Source: Ancistrus triradiatus
Lineage: Eukaryota; Chordata; Actinopteri; Siluriformes; Loricariidae
Assembly (NCBI GenBank): GCA_025084515.1
Contig: JAJAGP010001686.1
Location: 62,001-126,000 of the forward strand
DNA length: 64,000 bases
Direction: 5' to 3'
The notes beneath the pieces were generated by a model. That model did no database searches, was not told where the DNA came from, and saw only the letters and a program-made list of their open reading frames with translations. Shown in pieces: positions 11,156 to 22,905 of the stretch (the stretch's first letter is position 1; the number at the start of each line of letters is the position of its first letter). The position numbers and the translations under genes were made by a program.

Positions 11156-12418
11156 ACTAGGTCGCCATTTTTTGCATTCTTAATAACTTAAAACATTCTT
11201 AATACACAGTCCAAAACACAAACTCAAAAAATGTAATACTATTATGACTACCTGCCTACTGATTTTCAACCGCCTACATGCAGCCATTTGCCAGAAATCA
11301 TATACCAAACACAGCTGTCCGCCATGTTTGTTTACAAAACAACCATACCTACCCAACTATTTTGCCTTTTAAAATATACTTAGGATGTAAAATAACTTTT
11401 GATTTTATCATAGAAAATTCACTTATCGTCTAAACAAAGTCCTTTTTTGCATGCTTAGGTCGTCCCATAAAAATCCATTCATTCCAATGTAACACGTTCT
11501 ATGGCTGTGTTCTCAGTCCACAAAACGAAGTGCACTCTAAAGTCTAGATAAGATATCCCCTATGGGAGGGCTCTATACATACTCAGTTCATCATTGGTTC
11601 AAGAGCTTCTAAAATTCATTGGTTTAGCGGTTTTCTTCACTCTGCCAGTCAGAGAGAAGCTGGCCTATGGCTATACAGATATGCAAATGTCCGGGTCTGT
11701 GTAAGCGCTGAATGGACGACACCGCTTCTGATGGAAAGCTAACAGTCTAAGGTTTCCATAGAGATGTCACATGACATGCTCATGCTGACAGGTTTAAAGA
11801 GACACAGCCTGGCTCGGCAATGCAAGTGGCCTGAATTCAGCTTGATTTATTCATATAAAAAGCAAAATAACACTGAATTATGACTAATATTTGTTTGTTC
11901 TATTACAGAAGACATAAAAACAATCACTTGATTTATAGGTGACAGGCTCATTTTTATTGTTATTTTCAGAGGTTATGGCAAATTTTGAATGGTGATCAAT
12001 ACTAAAAACCTGTGTAACTCTTAAACTTTGTTGTATCTGTTCCAAATTTTGGATTTAGCTTTACAAGTTCCTGCTGAAACAGAAAATGTACAGCATGGAT
12101 AATGTTCAATCACCAGCATCCACACACAAATTATACACCCAAAAAATTAAAGGCGTTTTTTGATTTTTCGACATATTTTTCTGTATTTAATCTTCCCAAA
12201 TGGAACCTATATGATGAAAATAGAAGCCTGGAGGTAAATAAATATGTTGGCCCAAGTGTTTACTTCAATTTAAGCCCTGAATGATCATTGTGCTATAAAA
12301 CCTAAAATAACCAGTGTTTAAATGTAATAGTGAAAATCGCTTGAAAATGAGCTTAATTCGGATCAGAAGCATCAAAAATCACACTCAAGCCGAATCAAGG
12401 TTTCAGTGGAGAAGCAGA

Positions 12419-12508
12419 CAATTTTATTGCAAGCAATAAAGGACAACCACACACCGCAGCAGCGATGCGGAGGAGCCAATGATCAACAGTTCTCACGTTC
12501 TTTATATA
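12419..12508 (-). promoter_or_regulatory. TATA box and polyadenylation signal, LTR-like
   Basis: Minus strand: TATATAAAG at 12508-12500 and AATAAA at 12428-12423, about 72 bp apart. The spacing is that of an LTR promoter and the R-region polyA signal. The assignment is inferred from motif order only. Confidence 0.4.
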
Positions 12509-13399
12509 CTGTTCTGTACATTAGGTTCAGACGTTATGTCATGATTGTTTTCCAACTTTTAGAAAATCTCCTCCCCTACCCAGGTCCGTTCTCTCTGACC
12601 TTGGGTGGTTGTTCTCCTGAAAACTGCCCAATGCCCGTGCCAAGATTTTAATGGTGGCATCGGTTCCCATGCTTTCTTTTTTATATATAAATGGTCACTC
12701 TTACCCTTTCAATCAGTAATACATTTCACATAGTATTCCTCGCCTATACATTGTGTGGTTATGCCATCATAATTACGCTCTATTATGCACCTTCATGCTT
12801 TATTTGGCTTTTCCACTTTACAAATGCACTCAGCAGCACACATGAGTAACCATGTCCCCCCTTACTCGATTCTGGGCTGAGAAATTGTTTTGCATTCCTC
12901 ATTGGTACATCTTGGTACATCTGGCATGAGATCGTCCCTGTTAACAGCCCTGGATCAAATAGTCACTTGATTGACCGGCCTCTCCACAAGGCCTCCTCCC
13001 AGATGGCCCTAGGGAACCCACACCCCACTGGCCAGAAACCTCTCTCATCCTACCACCAATTCTCAAGTGAAACATACACGGACTATTAATTCTCAAGAGA
13101 CCTGTACCAGTGCCCAACTTTGAGAACCCTGGGAGCCGAGCCAAAACAGTCGTACACATGTTTGTCCTTGAAGGACAAAGTTTCACACCAGAATACCAGG
13201 GTCACACACAGCCTCTTAATACAAAACTGACAGAGAAAGATTAATCATGGTTTCAAATTAAAACCATTATGTTTGACTACATGATTACAGAACTAATATG
13301 ATTACACATGAATGTCTACTACTCAATGATCAACTGAATTAATGTGATCATATATGAGTACATACAGAACTAATATGAAAAAAAATTAGATTAAAGACA

Positions 13400-13425
13400 T
13401 TGACATGGCTTAGCAGCCATGTCAA
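13400..13425. repeat. Perfect hairpin, 11-bp stem and 4-base loop
   Basis: TTGACATGGCT, loop TAGC, AGCCATGTCAA. It is followed by GGGGGG-CCCCC. Lies within the 2.5-kb insertion; purpose unknown. Confidence 0.85.
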
Positions 13426-14234
13426 GGGGGGGCCCCCGCAGCCACAAAGGCACATGTGTCCAACAAATCCTCAACAACATGACTGAAAAGTAGATTAAAG
13501 ACATTACATAAAAGAATTCTACAACAATTCTACAACAGAAGTCTCAAGACTATCAATGAATTCTAGAGAGAAATGTGCTGCCCAGTGTCAGAAAGCTTGG
13601 TCTCAGTTGTAGGTCATGGGTCTTGCAACAGGATAATGACCCAAAACACACATCTAAAAACAGCCAAGAATGGCTAAGAGGAAAACACTGGACTATTCTG
13701 AAATGGCCTTCTATGAGCCCTGACCTAAATCCTATTGAGCATCTTTGGAAGGAGCTGAAACATGCCGTCTGGAAAATGGACCCTTCAAACCTGAGACAAC
13801 CGGAGCAGTTTGCTCATGAGGAGTGGGCCAAAATACCTGCTGAGATGTGCAGAAGTCTCATTGACAGATACAGGAATCGTTTGATTGCAGTGATTGCCTC
13901 AAAAGGATTGCCGCAAAATATTAAGTTAAAGGTACCATAATTTCTGTCCAGGCCTGTTTCATGAGTTTATTTTTTAAAAATAATTCTGTTGAATCATGGT
14001 TGAAAAGTAATGTCTGACTTTCATTTGTTCATTTTCATAGTTATTTCTGTTACCATTGTGGGTTTTTCTTTCATTAACTGAGGGGTACCAACAATTTTGT
14101 CCACGTGTGTAAAAGGATTACTAAGATTATAAAGGGAATTAGCAGTAACAAATTTATTATAAAACACGTAGGTAACAGCACTCAAAATACAGCAAGGTAA
14201 AACTTGGTAAAACAAGGTGAAAATATAGTCTTAC

Positions 14235-14432
14235 TGTTACGGTTCGCCATATTAAAACGAAGGCGAACCGTCAAAATTAAATAAGAAGGTTTTGGGACTC
14301 AAATGCAGTTAGCTCAAGATGGTATTAATGAACTAAAATGAAATCAAATAAATAAACGGAATTAAACAAATACAAATAAATAAAGAAAGGTAAGTCTCTG
14401 TATGTGTATGCAAAAGGCAGCGAATGTGCGAG

Positions 14433-14468
<36 letters not shown>

Positions 14469-15082
14469 AGACGTCATAGCCGAGCGCTTCACAAACGAGG
14501 GAGAGAGGGAGAGAAGCGGTGGGCGTGGCCGAGCGCTGCTGCAGCTCCGATCGGCGCTTGGCGCTGAGGAAGCGCGAGGGAGGGGGGAGCAGATAGAGAG
14601 GGGCTCGAGCTGGTGAAATAAATCCCAACCTACTCTATCTGTCTCCCTACCAACCTTACCTCACGCTTCGCAGCGCTACGAAATCTTACGCTCCTTAATG
14701 AGCGCAGATTGTCCACTCAATCCCTAACAAAGAAATAAAACAACCGAGGAAATAAAACAAAAGCGGAAGCACGGCGCTCTTTAACAGAGCGGGGGGAGAC
14801 GGGTGAGGTCTCGGAACACACGCTTGTGTAGCCAGCAGGATCGTATTAAATAAAATGCCGTAGCGACGATCGGGGGCAAAAGCGGCATGTGCAGTCAGGT
14901 AATCTGACAGCTGCTGCCAGTGGCGAGGCTCTTAAATAGCCAAGGGCAGCAGCTGTGGATCATTTGCTGTGATTGCGCTGTCGACTGACTGACAGCTCAA
15001 TCACAGCGGCTGCCAGGAATCATACCATGAAAAGAGAGTGGTTGCTACCCTCTAGCGTCCATACCTGGTATGACTCCTGACA
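14235..15082 (-). mobile_element. Solo LTR with CTTAC target duplication
   Basis: Starts TGTCAGGAG and ends CCGTAACA on the minus strand and is flanked by perfect 5-bp duplications CTTAC (14230-14234, 15083-15087). A TATTTAAG box (minus strand, about 14930-14937) and a downstream TTTATT-rich region fit an LTR promoter/polyA layout. Contains a (CA)n tract at 14436-14464. A truncated relative is at 53750-54439; the terminal sequence is shared with 31434-31893 and 36457-37067. No internal element remains, so it formed by LTR-LTR recombination. Confidence 0.85.
14436..14464. repeat. (CA)n microsatellite
   Basis: Dinucleotide tract inside the solo LTR; the related LTR at 53750 is truncated exactly at its own CA tract. 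Confidence 0.9.
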
Positions 15083-15626
15083 CTTACAGAATAGATAATG
15101 GAATGTTGAGCAATGAGGGTAAAGAATGTTGGTCTCTGGATTGCTCTCTGAGAAGTTCTGTGTGTAGCTCCCTGAATTGTTTGTTCTTCCTAGTTCTCTA
15201 ATTACATAGCTTTATACTGTTTAGATCCTTTGAAGCTGCACATGTGTGTCTTAGTAAACCTTTTACCTAACAAAACTGCAAAGTTATCACATGGTCGTCA
15301 GTCAGCTGAAACAATATGTTATTTTCTTACTAGTTGGTGTATATGTCTTGAGGTGAGCTTGGAAGACCCCATGCTGTTGGGAATGACTGCAACTCTGGTT
15401 TGATGAATTGAAAATTCTCTCAGTCCAGGCAAATGGTGTCTCATATGGTCAAGAGTCAGTGCCAGTACTTCCGGTTTGACTCGACATGGAGTAGTTGTGT
15501 GTTCGGTGGTTCCTGCGGAGCGAATTTGTTTTTTCAGTGTTTTGACGCACCTTGTGTATATTTGTTGGCTTTCTTGCATCTATTATTGCATCTATTAATC
15601 TCGTTGCGTCGATTGTCTACATCGTA

Positions 15627-16522
15627 ATGGCTCCTAAACTTAGCAAAACGCCCGCTCCTTCACAGTTGATCATTCGGCCTGTTGTGCACGCTGCAACCTC
15701 GCCTGCTCGTGCGACTGCTTCTCCAGCAGAGGCGCATGCTACACCGCTTTCTACTTTCGATGTTGCGGCGCTAAAATCTGAGCTTGTTACCACTGTTGTC
15801 AGAGCTCCAAGTAGTTTTGAAGGATCATCATTCTAAGATTAAAACGGAGCTTCAAGACATGAAGGCAGAGTTAACTCGGGATTTTGCAGCGCTAAGATCC
15901 GAGTTCGTCAGCATAAAGACCACAGTTTCGGACATCGAGCATTCCCTGTCGGTCTGTACAGATGATGTGGTCGCGCTACAGGCTAAAGCTGAATTCTTGT
16001 CAAAAGAGTTCAGCAAACTGGATTCTAAATGTGAGGACTTTGAATCCAGATCTCGCTGTCAAAATCTCCGGATTCTGGGAGTTCCAGAGGGTGACTCTTT
16101 TTCATTATCTAATTCTAGCGTGTCCAAGCTTCTTAAAGAAGCATTTTCCTTGGATAAAAGGTCCGCTAGTGGATAGAGCTCACTGCTCCCTGGCGCCCAG
16201 ACCGAAGCCCGGAGCACCGCCACGTCCCATCATAGCGAGGCTGCACAACTATGCAGACTGTGCGGACATCCTTAGGAAGGCGAGACAACGACAGCAGGTC
16301 AAAGTTTCGTCCATGTCACTTTCCGTTTTTCCCGATTTTACTGCCAAGACTGCGAGGGCTCGGGCTGCATTCAACGATGTTTGCAAGAAGCTCCGCACTA
16401 TCGAAGGGATTAAATACGGTATGTTTTATCCGGCGCGCCTTCGGATCACTCACGAAGGAAGGCATCACGACTTTACTTCACCTGAGGAGGCCATGCAGTT
16501 CGTTGTTACACTAACTAACTAA
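15627..16522 (+). pseudogene. L1-type ORF1 (RNA-binding protein), frameshifted
   Basis: ATG at 15627 opens an alanine/proline-rich leader, followed by a coiled coil (about 15785-16030, leucine/valine heptads in KIKTELQDMKAELTRDFAAL and downstream). Then come the SRCQNLRILGVPEG motif that begins the RRM-like domain and the RPIIARLHNYADC / FPDFTAKTARARAAF C-terminal domain. The protein is spread over three frames, with shifts near 15800 and 16150. In active L1 elements ORF1p trimerises and coats the RNA. Confidence 0.82.
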
Positions 16523-17123
16523 TTCTTCGGGTAGGAGACAGTTTTTTTTTTTTTTTTTTTTTTTTGCACATTTTTTCCACTTTTTTGAAGCTGTTGAAAA
16601 TATGTTGAAGGTTTTCTTATTTATTTTTGTATTATTGTTTTCTAACAGATTTATTTTATTATATTATTATAAATACTTCTCTGCTCTGTAGACGTTCATA
16701 CAGGGATGACGTTATTTATTTTATTTTTTATTTAACTACTGTTAGTATTCAGTCAGTGGTACATATTTCTTGTTCACCTTATTTTCCTCGTAAAGGTGCT
16801 CACTGTACTTTTTGTGTGCGAATATACAGCTCTGCAGGTTCCACTTGTTAGGCCATGCTGTGTAATCGGGGGTGTTGTTTGCTTAGGGTTGGCTCCTGGT
16901 TGAGCCTTAGTAGTCCTCGTGTTTGGGTGGGTAGAGGACATTGGGTGGGGGGTTGGGTGGGGGTTTATGTGGCTTTTTTTTTTACCTTTTCTCTTTCTCT
17001 TTTTTTTCTTTTTTTTTTTTTCTTTTTTCTTACCCCCCTTTTTTTTTCTCTTTCCCCACTTCTTTTCTTCTTTCAGTCAGCCGGCATCATTTCTATTTTA
17101 TTGTTTAGACGTAAGTAATTCAG

Positions 17124-20100
17124 ATGATTGACTCTCATTCACATACTGTAGGTAGTGGGGCTTCTGTAAGATTTGTGAGCTGGAATGTTAAAGGTTTGAA
17201 CACGCTTCGTTAAGCGTGTAAAGACATTTGCACACCTAAAACGCTTAAATGTTGATATTGCATTTTTACAAGAAACGCATCTTCGTAATAGCGATCATAG
17301 TAGATTAAAGTTTTCTTGGGTTGACTATATTTTTCATTCAACATTCAATTCAAAAACCAGGGGAGTAGCTATTTTAATTAAAAAAGGGATTCACTTTACA
17401 GTGGATAATTTTATCGCAGATGTGAAGGGCAGATATCTGATTGTTCGAGGCTCTCTGTTTAACACTCCAGTGTTGTTGGTAAATGTGTATGCTCCCAATT
17501 TTGATGACCCTAATTTTACCAACAAAACTATTTGGTTCTATTCCTTCTTTAAATTCCCATTTTTTGATAATGGGTGGTGATATGAACTGCATCATTGATC
17601 CAGTTTTAGATCACTCCAATCCTCGTTTACTAACTAAGTCTTTGATGTCCCAGTCAATTTCTGATTTTATAACTAAAAATGCTGTAGTTGATCCGTGGAG
17701 ATTTCATAATCCATGTGCTAAAGAATTCCCCTTTTATTCTCATCCGCATCGATCTTACTCCCGTATTGACTATTTTTTTGTGGACAGTTCCCTCATTCCT
17801 AAAGTCACTTCTACTGAGTATCATCCAATAGTCATTTCAGACCATGCCCCTCTCACAGTAAATATAACATTTTTGGATCGCCCTGTCGTTGCTGCACCCT
17901 GGAGATTCAATCCACTACTGTTGTCAGATAATGCATTCAATACATTCATTTCTACCTCCATTGACGATTTTATTGAGATCAATAAGAATGACACCACTAC
18001 TTTTTCTCTTCTATGGGAATGTCTTAAAGCTCATCTACGTGGACACATTATCTCTTACACTGCACATTTAAATAGATTACAGAAGACCAAGATGCAAGAT
18101 CTAATGACTAAAATTATGGATTTGGATAAATGTAATGCAGTTAATCCATCACCTGCTTTATTTAAACATCGAATTGATTTACAAGCTGAATTTGACCTCA
18201 TTACAACAACCAATGCAGAACAGTTGTTGTTGCGTACACGTAGTAATTACTATGAACATGGTGATAAGCCATCTAGACTTGTGGCTCATCAGCTAAAGAG
18301 ACAGACTGCATCTCACTTGATCCCTCAAATCAGGGATCCAACAGGGGCACTGTGCTCAGATTTATTGTCAATTAATTAGATTTTCCAGTCATTTTATTCC
18401 AATCTCTATCAAACTGAATCCATGTCAGATGATGTTGACATGTCCTTATTTCTAGATGACTTGGTATTTCCTGCTGCAGATTCGAGGGTTGTAGGTGATC
18501 TTGATTCACCTCTAAAGCTGAATGAGATCACCACTGCTATTAACACCATGCAGACAAATAAGGCACCTGGTCCTGATGGTTTCCCTGTTGAATTTTGTAG
18601 GAAATTTATTGCCAAGTTGGCTCCTCTTCTCTTAGCAGTTTACAATGAATCCCTGTCTTCTGGGACTTTGGCTCCAACTATGACTCAAGCTTCTATATCC
18701 CTTCTCCTGAAAATACAAGGACCCCACTTCATGTGCCTCATACAGACCTTTATCTCTTTTAAATGCCGATGTGAAAATTTTGGCTAAAACTTTAGCATTG
18801 TGTTTGGAAAATGTACTTCCTGATGTGATTTCACAGGATCAGAATGGTTTGTTAAGGGACGTCAGCTTTTTTTAAATGTTCGTACACTTTTAAATGCAAT
18901 TTTTTCTAAACATACCTCCACTGCTCCCGAAGTCGTCATCTCTTTGGATGCAGAGAAAGCATTCGATCGGGTAGAGTGGAATTACCTCTTTGCAGTTCTA
19001 CACAGGTTTGGTTTTGGGAGCAATTTTATATCCTGGATAAAACTATTATATACTTCTCCCCAAGCCAGTGTTTACACCAATGGTCAGCGTTCTGATTATT
19101 TTTCATTGTCCCGTGGGACTAGACAGGGATGCCCTTTGTCTCCTTTACTGTTTGCACTTGCAATTGAACCTCTGTCAATTGCACTAAAATCTCTTTCATC
19201 TTTCCAGGGAATCATTCGCTCAGGTATCGAACTGAAATTATCATTGTACGCTGACGACTTGTTATTATACATGACTGACCCAGTGAGTTGCCTTCCTCAG
19301 GTTTTGTCAGTTCTGAATAGGTTTGGTTCGTCTTCAGGCTATAGAGTGAATGTACAGAAGAGTGAGTGTTATCCAGTTAACTCTCTTGCTTTGTCACTTA
19401 ATCAGTCGGCTGTGCCTTTTAATTTTGCTTCAAGTGGGTTTAAATATTTGGGGATTCAGGTATCCCGTACTCTACCGTCTCTCTTTAACACAAACTTTTC
19501 TCCTTTACTTACTCAACTTAAATTAGACTTAGAGAGATGGAGGTCACTTCCTTTATCACTGATTGCTAGAATAAATGTTATAAAAATGAATGTTTTGCCT
19601 AGATTTCTGTTTTTGTTCCAAACTATTCCTTTATTTTTGCCTAGAAAGGACCGACTTATTTCTTCTTTTATATGGGATGGGAAGGTCCCGAGATTGAGAA
19701 AATCACTTTTACAGAGATTTAGGTCCGATGGTGGGCTGTCCCTCCCTAATTTTTTGTTTTATTATTGGTCAGCTCATATTCATAAGGCGCTTTATTGGCT
19801 TCAATCTCCAGGGTTGCTATGGTGTATGTTGGAAACTCATTCATGTTCTTCATCCTCCCTACCTGCACTGCTTACTTCTTCTTTACCACTCAAACTCTCA
19901 AATTTTTCTAGCAATCCATTGGTGGTTCCCACCCTTCGTATTTGGTTTCAGTTTAGGCGCCATTTTAATTTCATGTCGTCCTCTGTGATGATGCCTATAT
20001 TAGGTAATCACTTATTTCCCCCAGCTCTGTGTGACACAGCTTTTTAAAAATGGCAAGAGATGGGTATTACATCTTTTCATGACCTTTATAAAGATGGTGT

Positions 20101-20923
20101 TTTTTGTAGTTTCACTCAACTATCTACTGATTTTAACCTGCCTTATTCACATTTATTTCGATACTTCCAGATAAGACATTTTGTTTCCTCCCAATTTCCA
20201 AATTTTACTTGTCTTCCCACACAACAGCCTTGGGAGGACCTTTTGACTCTAGAGCTTCTCCAAAAATAACTTATCTCTAGGATATATTTGCGTCTTATGG
20301 CTTTGGTTGTATATTCCCTTTGTAAAATTAAAAGTGCTTGGGAAAATGAGTTGGGAACTGTTTTTACTGAACAGTGGTGGGACAGGGCAATAGCTGGGAT
20401 TCGCTCCGGTGCACCTTGTGCGAGACTGCAGCTGATACAATTTAAGGTCTTGCATGGGGTTCACTGGTCAAAGTCTCGGTTATCTAAATTTTATCCTAAT
20501 GTTATGGATCAATGTGATAAATGCTCTGCCTCACCATGTCATTTAAGCCACATGTTTTATTTCTGTGCTGCACTGAGTAAATTCTGGTCCGAGTATTTTA
20601 AGATAATGTCAAAGGTTTTAGGCGTCAATATTGATGCATGTCCCATTGTGGCAATATTTGGTCTTCCTGCTGTTTCTTCTCCATTAACTCGAGTTCACTC
20701 CGATATCTTAGCTTTCACTTCTTTATTAGCAAGGCGCCGTATTCTGTTATTGTGGAAGTCCGTAAAACCACCTTCAGTTTCATTGTGGCTCCAAGATGTC
20801 CTGTATTTTCTCAAGTTGGAAAAAATTCGTTTTACTTTGAAAGGGAATAGTGCTGCGTTCTATTCCAAGTGGAATGCTTTTCTCACATTTTTTAATTTGC
20901 GTCAAATAATGCCGGCTGACTAG
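17124..20923 (+). pseudogene. L1-type ORF2 (endonuclease-reverse transcriptase), frameshifted
   Basis: Starts at ATG 17124 with the endonuclease motif SWNVKGLN. A one-base insertion near 17215 causes the first break. Further APE-type endonuclease motifs are QETHL, GGDMN (about 17573), SRIDYFF and ISDHAPL (about 17840). The reverse transcriptase region contains NKAPGPDGFP (18558), SLDAEKAFDRVEW, RGTRQGCPLSPLLF and the catalytic YADDLLLY (about 19248). The C-terminal part continues to 20923. In-frame stops or shifts near 17520, 18379, 18715, 18860, 20047 and 20269 make it inactive. Confidence 0.9.
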
Positions 20924-21839
20924 AATTTTTTATTTATTTATTTATTTTTTTTTAACTTATTTATTTATTTATTTATTTTTTTCTTTCTTCCTCCTCCTTT
21001 TCTTTCTCTCCATTTTCCTTTTTTAGTTTGTGTGTTCTTTAGGGTTTATATAAAAAACTAGAGGAGTTCGTAAATTACAGAATTTGGCTTTAGTCATTGC
21101 TGTGTTTATTGCTTGTTTTTGTTCATTATTTGCCCTGTGATTATTTGTTGTAATGTCTTTGCTATACTCCTCAATAAAAAGATTTAAAAAAAAAAAAGAG
21201 TGAGTGCCAGTTCTGTGCATTACTGTCCATGCATTGTACAATGCTGTAAGTTTCACCATCTTAGTTTCCATGAAATATGGAATATGGTTTCTGTAGGTAC
21301 CAAACATTACATACTACAAATCTTTGTGCACAAATACATTCAGAAACAAATAGCATTTACCACACAATAGTACAGGCCTTTAATTTATAGGATAATTAAA
21401 TTGTTTCCTACATTTCCCATATCAATTGGCCCATTGGCCCAAGGCATGAGCTAAATGCCTTGGGTAGCATTTTTGGACCTTAGGATTCCACTGGTTACAA
21501 TGGTGAAGGTTTCTAGTTTGGAAGAATTTCTATTCTTGCGATACACGAGTATTCTCAAACGAAGTAAGAAGTCCATCTGAAAATGAGTACACAGATTTCT
21601 AGGTCTTTCATAGTGCTTCATAATTATTTTAAGCCAGATTTTTGGGTCAGTTTTAACAATCTGCCCTTTTTAATTTTGTAGGTGACCTTATTGTAAATAT
21701 GACTTAATATTAGCATTAATATTGACAAAGAAACTGAATCTTTGTAGACTTGTTTTACATAACTAATCACACTGCTGGGAAGAAGGGTCCCCATATTTGA
21801 TTAGATTTCTTTGCTGAACATTTCAAAGAGTGTCTGATC

Positions 21840-22700
21840 TTTCAGAAAATAGAGAGCATCTTTGCCCCAATGTGTAAATGATGGGGGATTGCACTTCTAT
21901 CATTTTACCCTTCTAGCAATAAGAGCAAGAAAGGCAATATAATCAGATTTTGTCTTAGTTAATTGGCTTGAGTCAGATGTGATGCTAAATAGCCCAGTTA
22001 ATGGGCTTGGTGAAATTGTCTGTCCAAGAAAGCCTGACAGAGCATTAAAGATAGATGTCCAATACTGGTCCAACTTTGCGCATGATGCTGGAAACATTTG
22101 TATTTATCACATAAAGGATCCATTTCAGAGAATCAGTTGGACAGTCTGAGTTTAGTCCAATGTGCGCAATGCACAACCCTCAATTTTAGTAGCCCATGAT
22201 TTGCACAAATAAATGAGGTGTGTACTCTTTAGAGAACAGCCTTCCAAGATTCTTCAGCGATATCTTCCTCAAGTTTCCCCTCCTATCACAATTTTATGTC
22301 GGGAAGGGCAGAAGATGACACTGACATCAGTTTACTATAGATAGCTCATATAATGCCTTTGAATGATGGAAGCTGATTGGTGAATATTGAAGAAATATTC
22401 CTAATAAACATGTAAAACATTTTTTAGGAATATCATAGTTCTCACATAAATGGTGAAAGGAGACAAAAGTCCCATTGTGATAAAGATCATGAAACTGCTT
22501 AATACCTGCATTCCTGCATATAAAGAAGGCTTTAGCAATTATAGATAGTTTAAAACAATGATTAAGATAGACTGGAGATTTAAATGAAAATAATTGCCAT
22601 CCTGAGTGTTTCCTTATGAGTCCCCGTTTTCAGAGATGATTTGACCATTAGGTTTGTTGCATAAGCTGTATAAGCTGTATAAGATAAAAGGAGAGGGGCA
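21840..22700 (-). mobile_element. Decayed L1/Tx1-like LINE, ORF2 C-terminal part
   Basis: Minus-strand translation gives a DQYWTSIFNALSGFLG block followed by DYIAFLALIARR, paralleling the FWSEYFKIMSKVLG...LAFTSLLARR part of the full-length element. Further right a FHDLYHNGTFVSFHHL segment parallels FHDLYKDGVFCSFTQL. Many stops. No function. From 21212 to 21840 I recognise nothing. Confidence 0.65.
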
Positions 22701-22749
22701 TAAACAAGAGCAGTTAGTGATGGTGGTTTACATGAACTAGATTATATAA

Positions 22750-22905
22750 TCAACGGTTAGCACAGTTAGTGCAGTTGCCTCAGAGCTCCAGCATGCCTGG
22801 TTTGATCCTGACCTCGGACTTCGCTTGAGTGGGGTTTACATGCCCTCCCCATGTCCACGTGGGTTTACTCTGTGTACTCAATGCTGGGCAGCAGTCGCTG
22901 GCTGT
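22750..22905 (+). repeat. tRNA-derived SINE-like repeat
   Basis: Contains a GGTTAGCACAGTTAGTGCAG head, a CCTGGTTTGATCCTGA block resembling a B box, and the widespread fish block CCCCATGTCCACGTGGGTTT. A related copy in reverse lies at 33205-33395. The SINE family is not named here; a DNA-transposon origin of the shared part cannot be excluded. Confidence 0.55.

Larger units (their letters stand above)
11072..13537 (-). mobile_element. 2466-bp insertion with TG...CA ends and GAAG target duplication
   Basis: Begins TGTCGTGG and ends CTACAACA, and is flanked on both sides by GAAG (11068-11071 and 13538-13541). Removing it restores the transposase sequence of the host Tc1 element. Such ends and a 4-bp duplication are typical of LTR retroelements. 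No coding domain is recognisable. On the minus strand there is a TATATAAAG box (12500-12508) followed 72 bp later by AATAAA (12423-12428), an arrangement like U3-R of an LTR. I infer a long solo LTR or a coding-free LTR element, but did not find a second internal LTR copy. Confidence 0.55.
10475..13940 (+). pseudogene. Tc1-like transposase, split and frameshifted
   Basis: N-terminal half: helix-turn-helix region (SQDIRKKIIDRHVK, GYKTISKQLDVPVTTVADI) and the GRGHRRKIDDKSKRL linker, then SDHTIYRCLSQSGLNGRRP. A frameshift lies near 10820. The first catalytic motif WTDETK is at about 10915, with some 12 residues missing right after it. C-terminal half: VLQQDNDPKHT (second aspartate, about 13622) and MSPDLNPIEHLW (glutamate, about 13711). 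All three catalytic residues are still encoded, but not in one frame. Confidence 0.88.
10081..14111 (+). mobile_element. Tc1-like transposon split by a 2.5-kb insertion
   Basis: The inverted ends begin ACACGTGGACAAAATTG (10083) and finish with its complement at 14107. The subterminal blocks (10112-10265 with 13950-14075) also match in inverted orientation. The transposase gene is split: N-terminal half at about 10475-11070 and C-terminal half at 13540-13940. The intervening 11072-13537 is a separate insertion with a target duplication. Confidence 0.9.
15467..21195 (+). mobile_element. Full-length L1/Tx1-like LINE with 16-bp target duplication
   Basis: About 5.7 kb, flanked by AAGAGTCAGTGCCAGT (15451-15466) and AAGAGTGAGTGCCAGT (21196-21211), one mismatch in 16. 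It has a short 5' UTR, ORF1 (15627-16522), T-rich spacer (16540-17100), ORF2 (17124-20923), a TTTA-rich 3' UTR and a terminal A-tract (about 21186-21197). Both ORFs are frameshifted, so the copy is dead, but the near-perfect duplication and intact length indicate a fairly recent insertion. Two decayed antisense relatives lie at 21840-22700 and 52060-53745. Confidence 0.88.

Noticed and set aside
12419..13209. A complete nested endogenous-retrovirus LTR within the 2.5-kb insertion
   Set aside because: TATA and polyA motifs fit, but I could not find TG...CA ends with a target duplication for a separate nested LTR, so it is only reported as part of the larger insertion.
16855..17131. Phe-rich hydrophobic frames between the LINE ORFs
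   Set aside because: They read through the T-rich inter-ORF spacer of the L1-like element; no independent gene.
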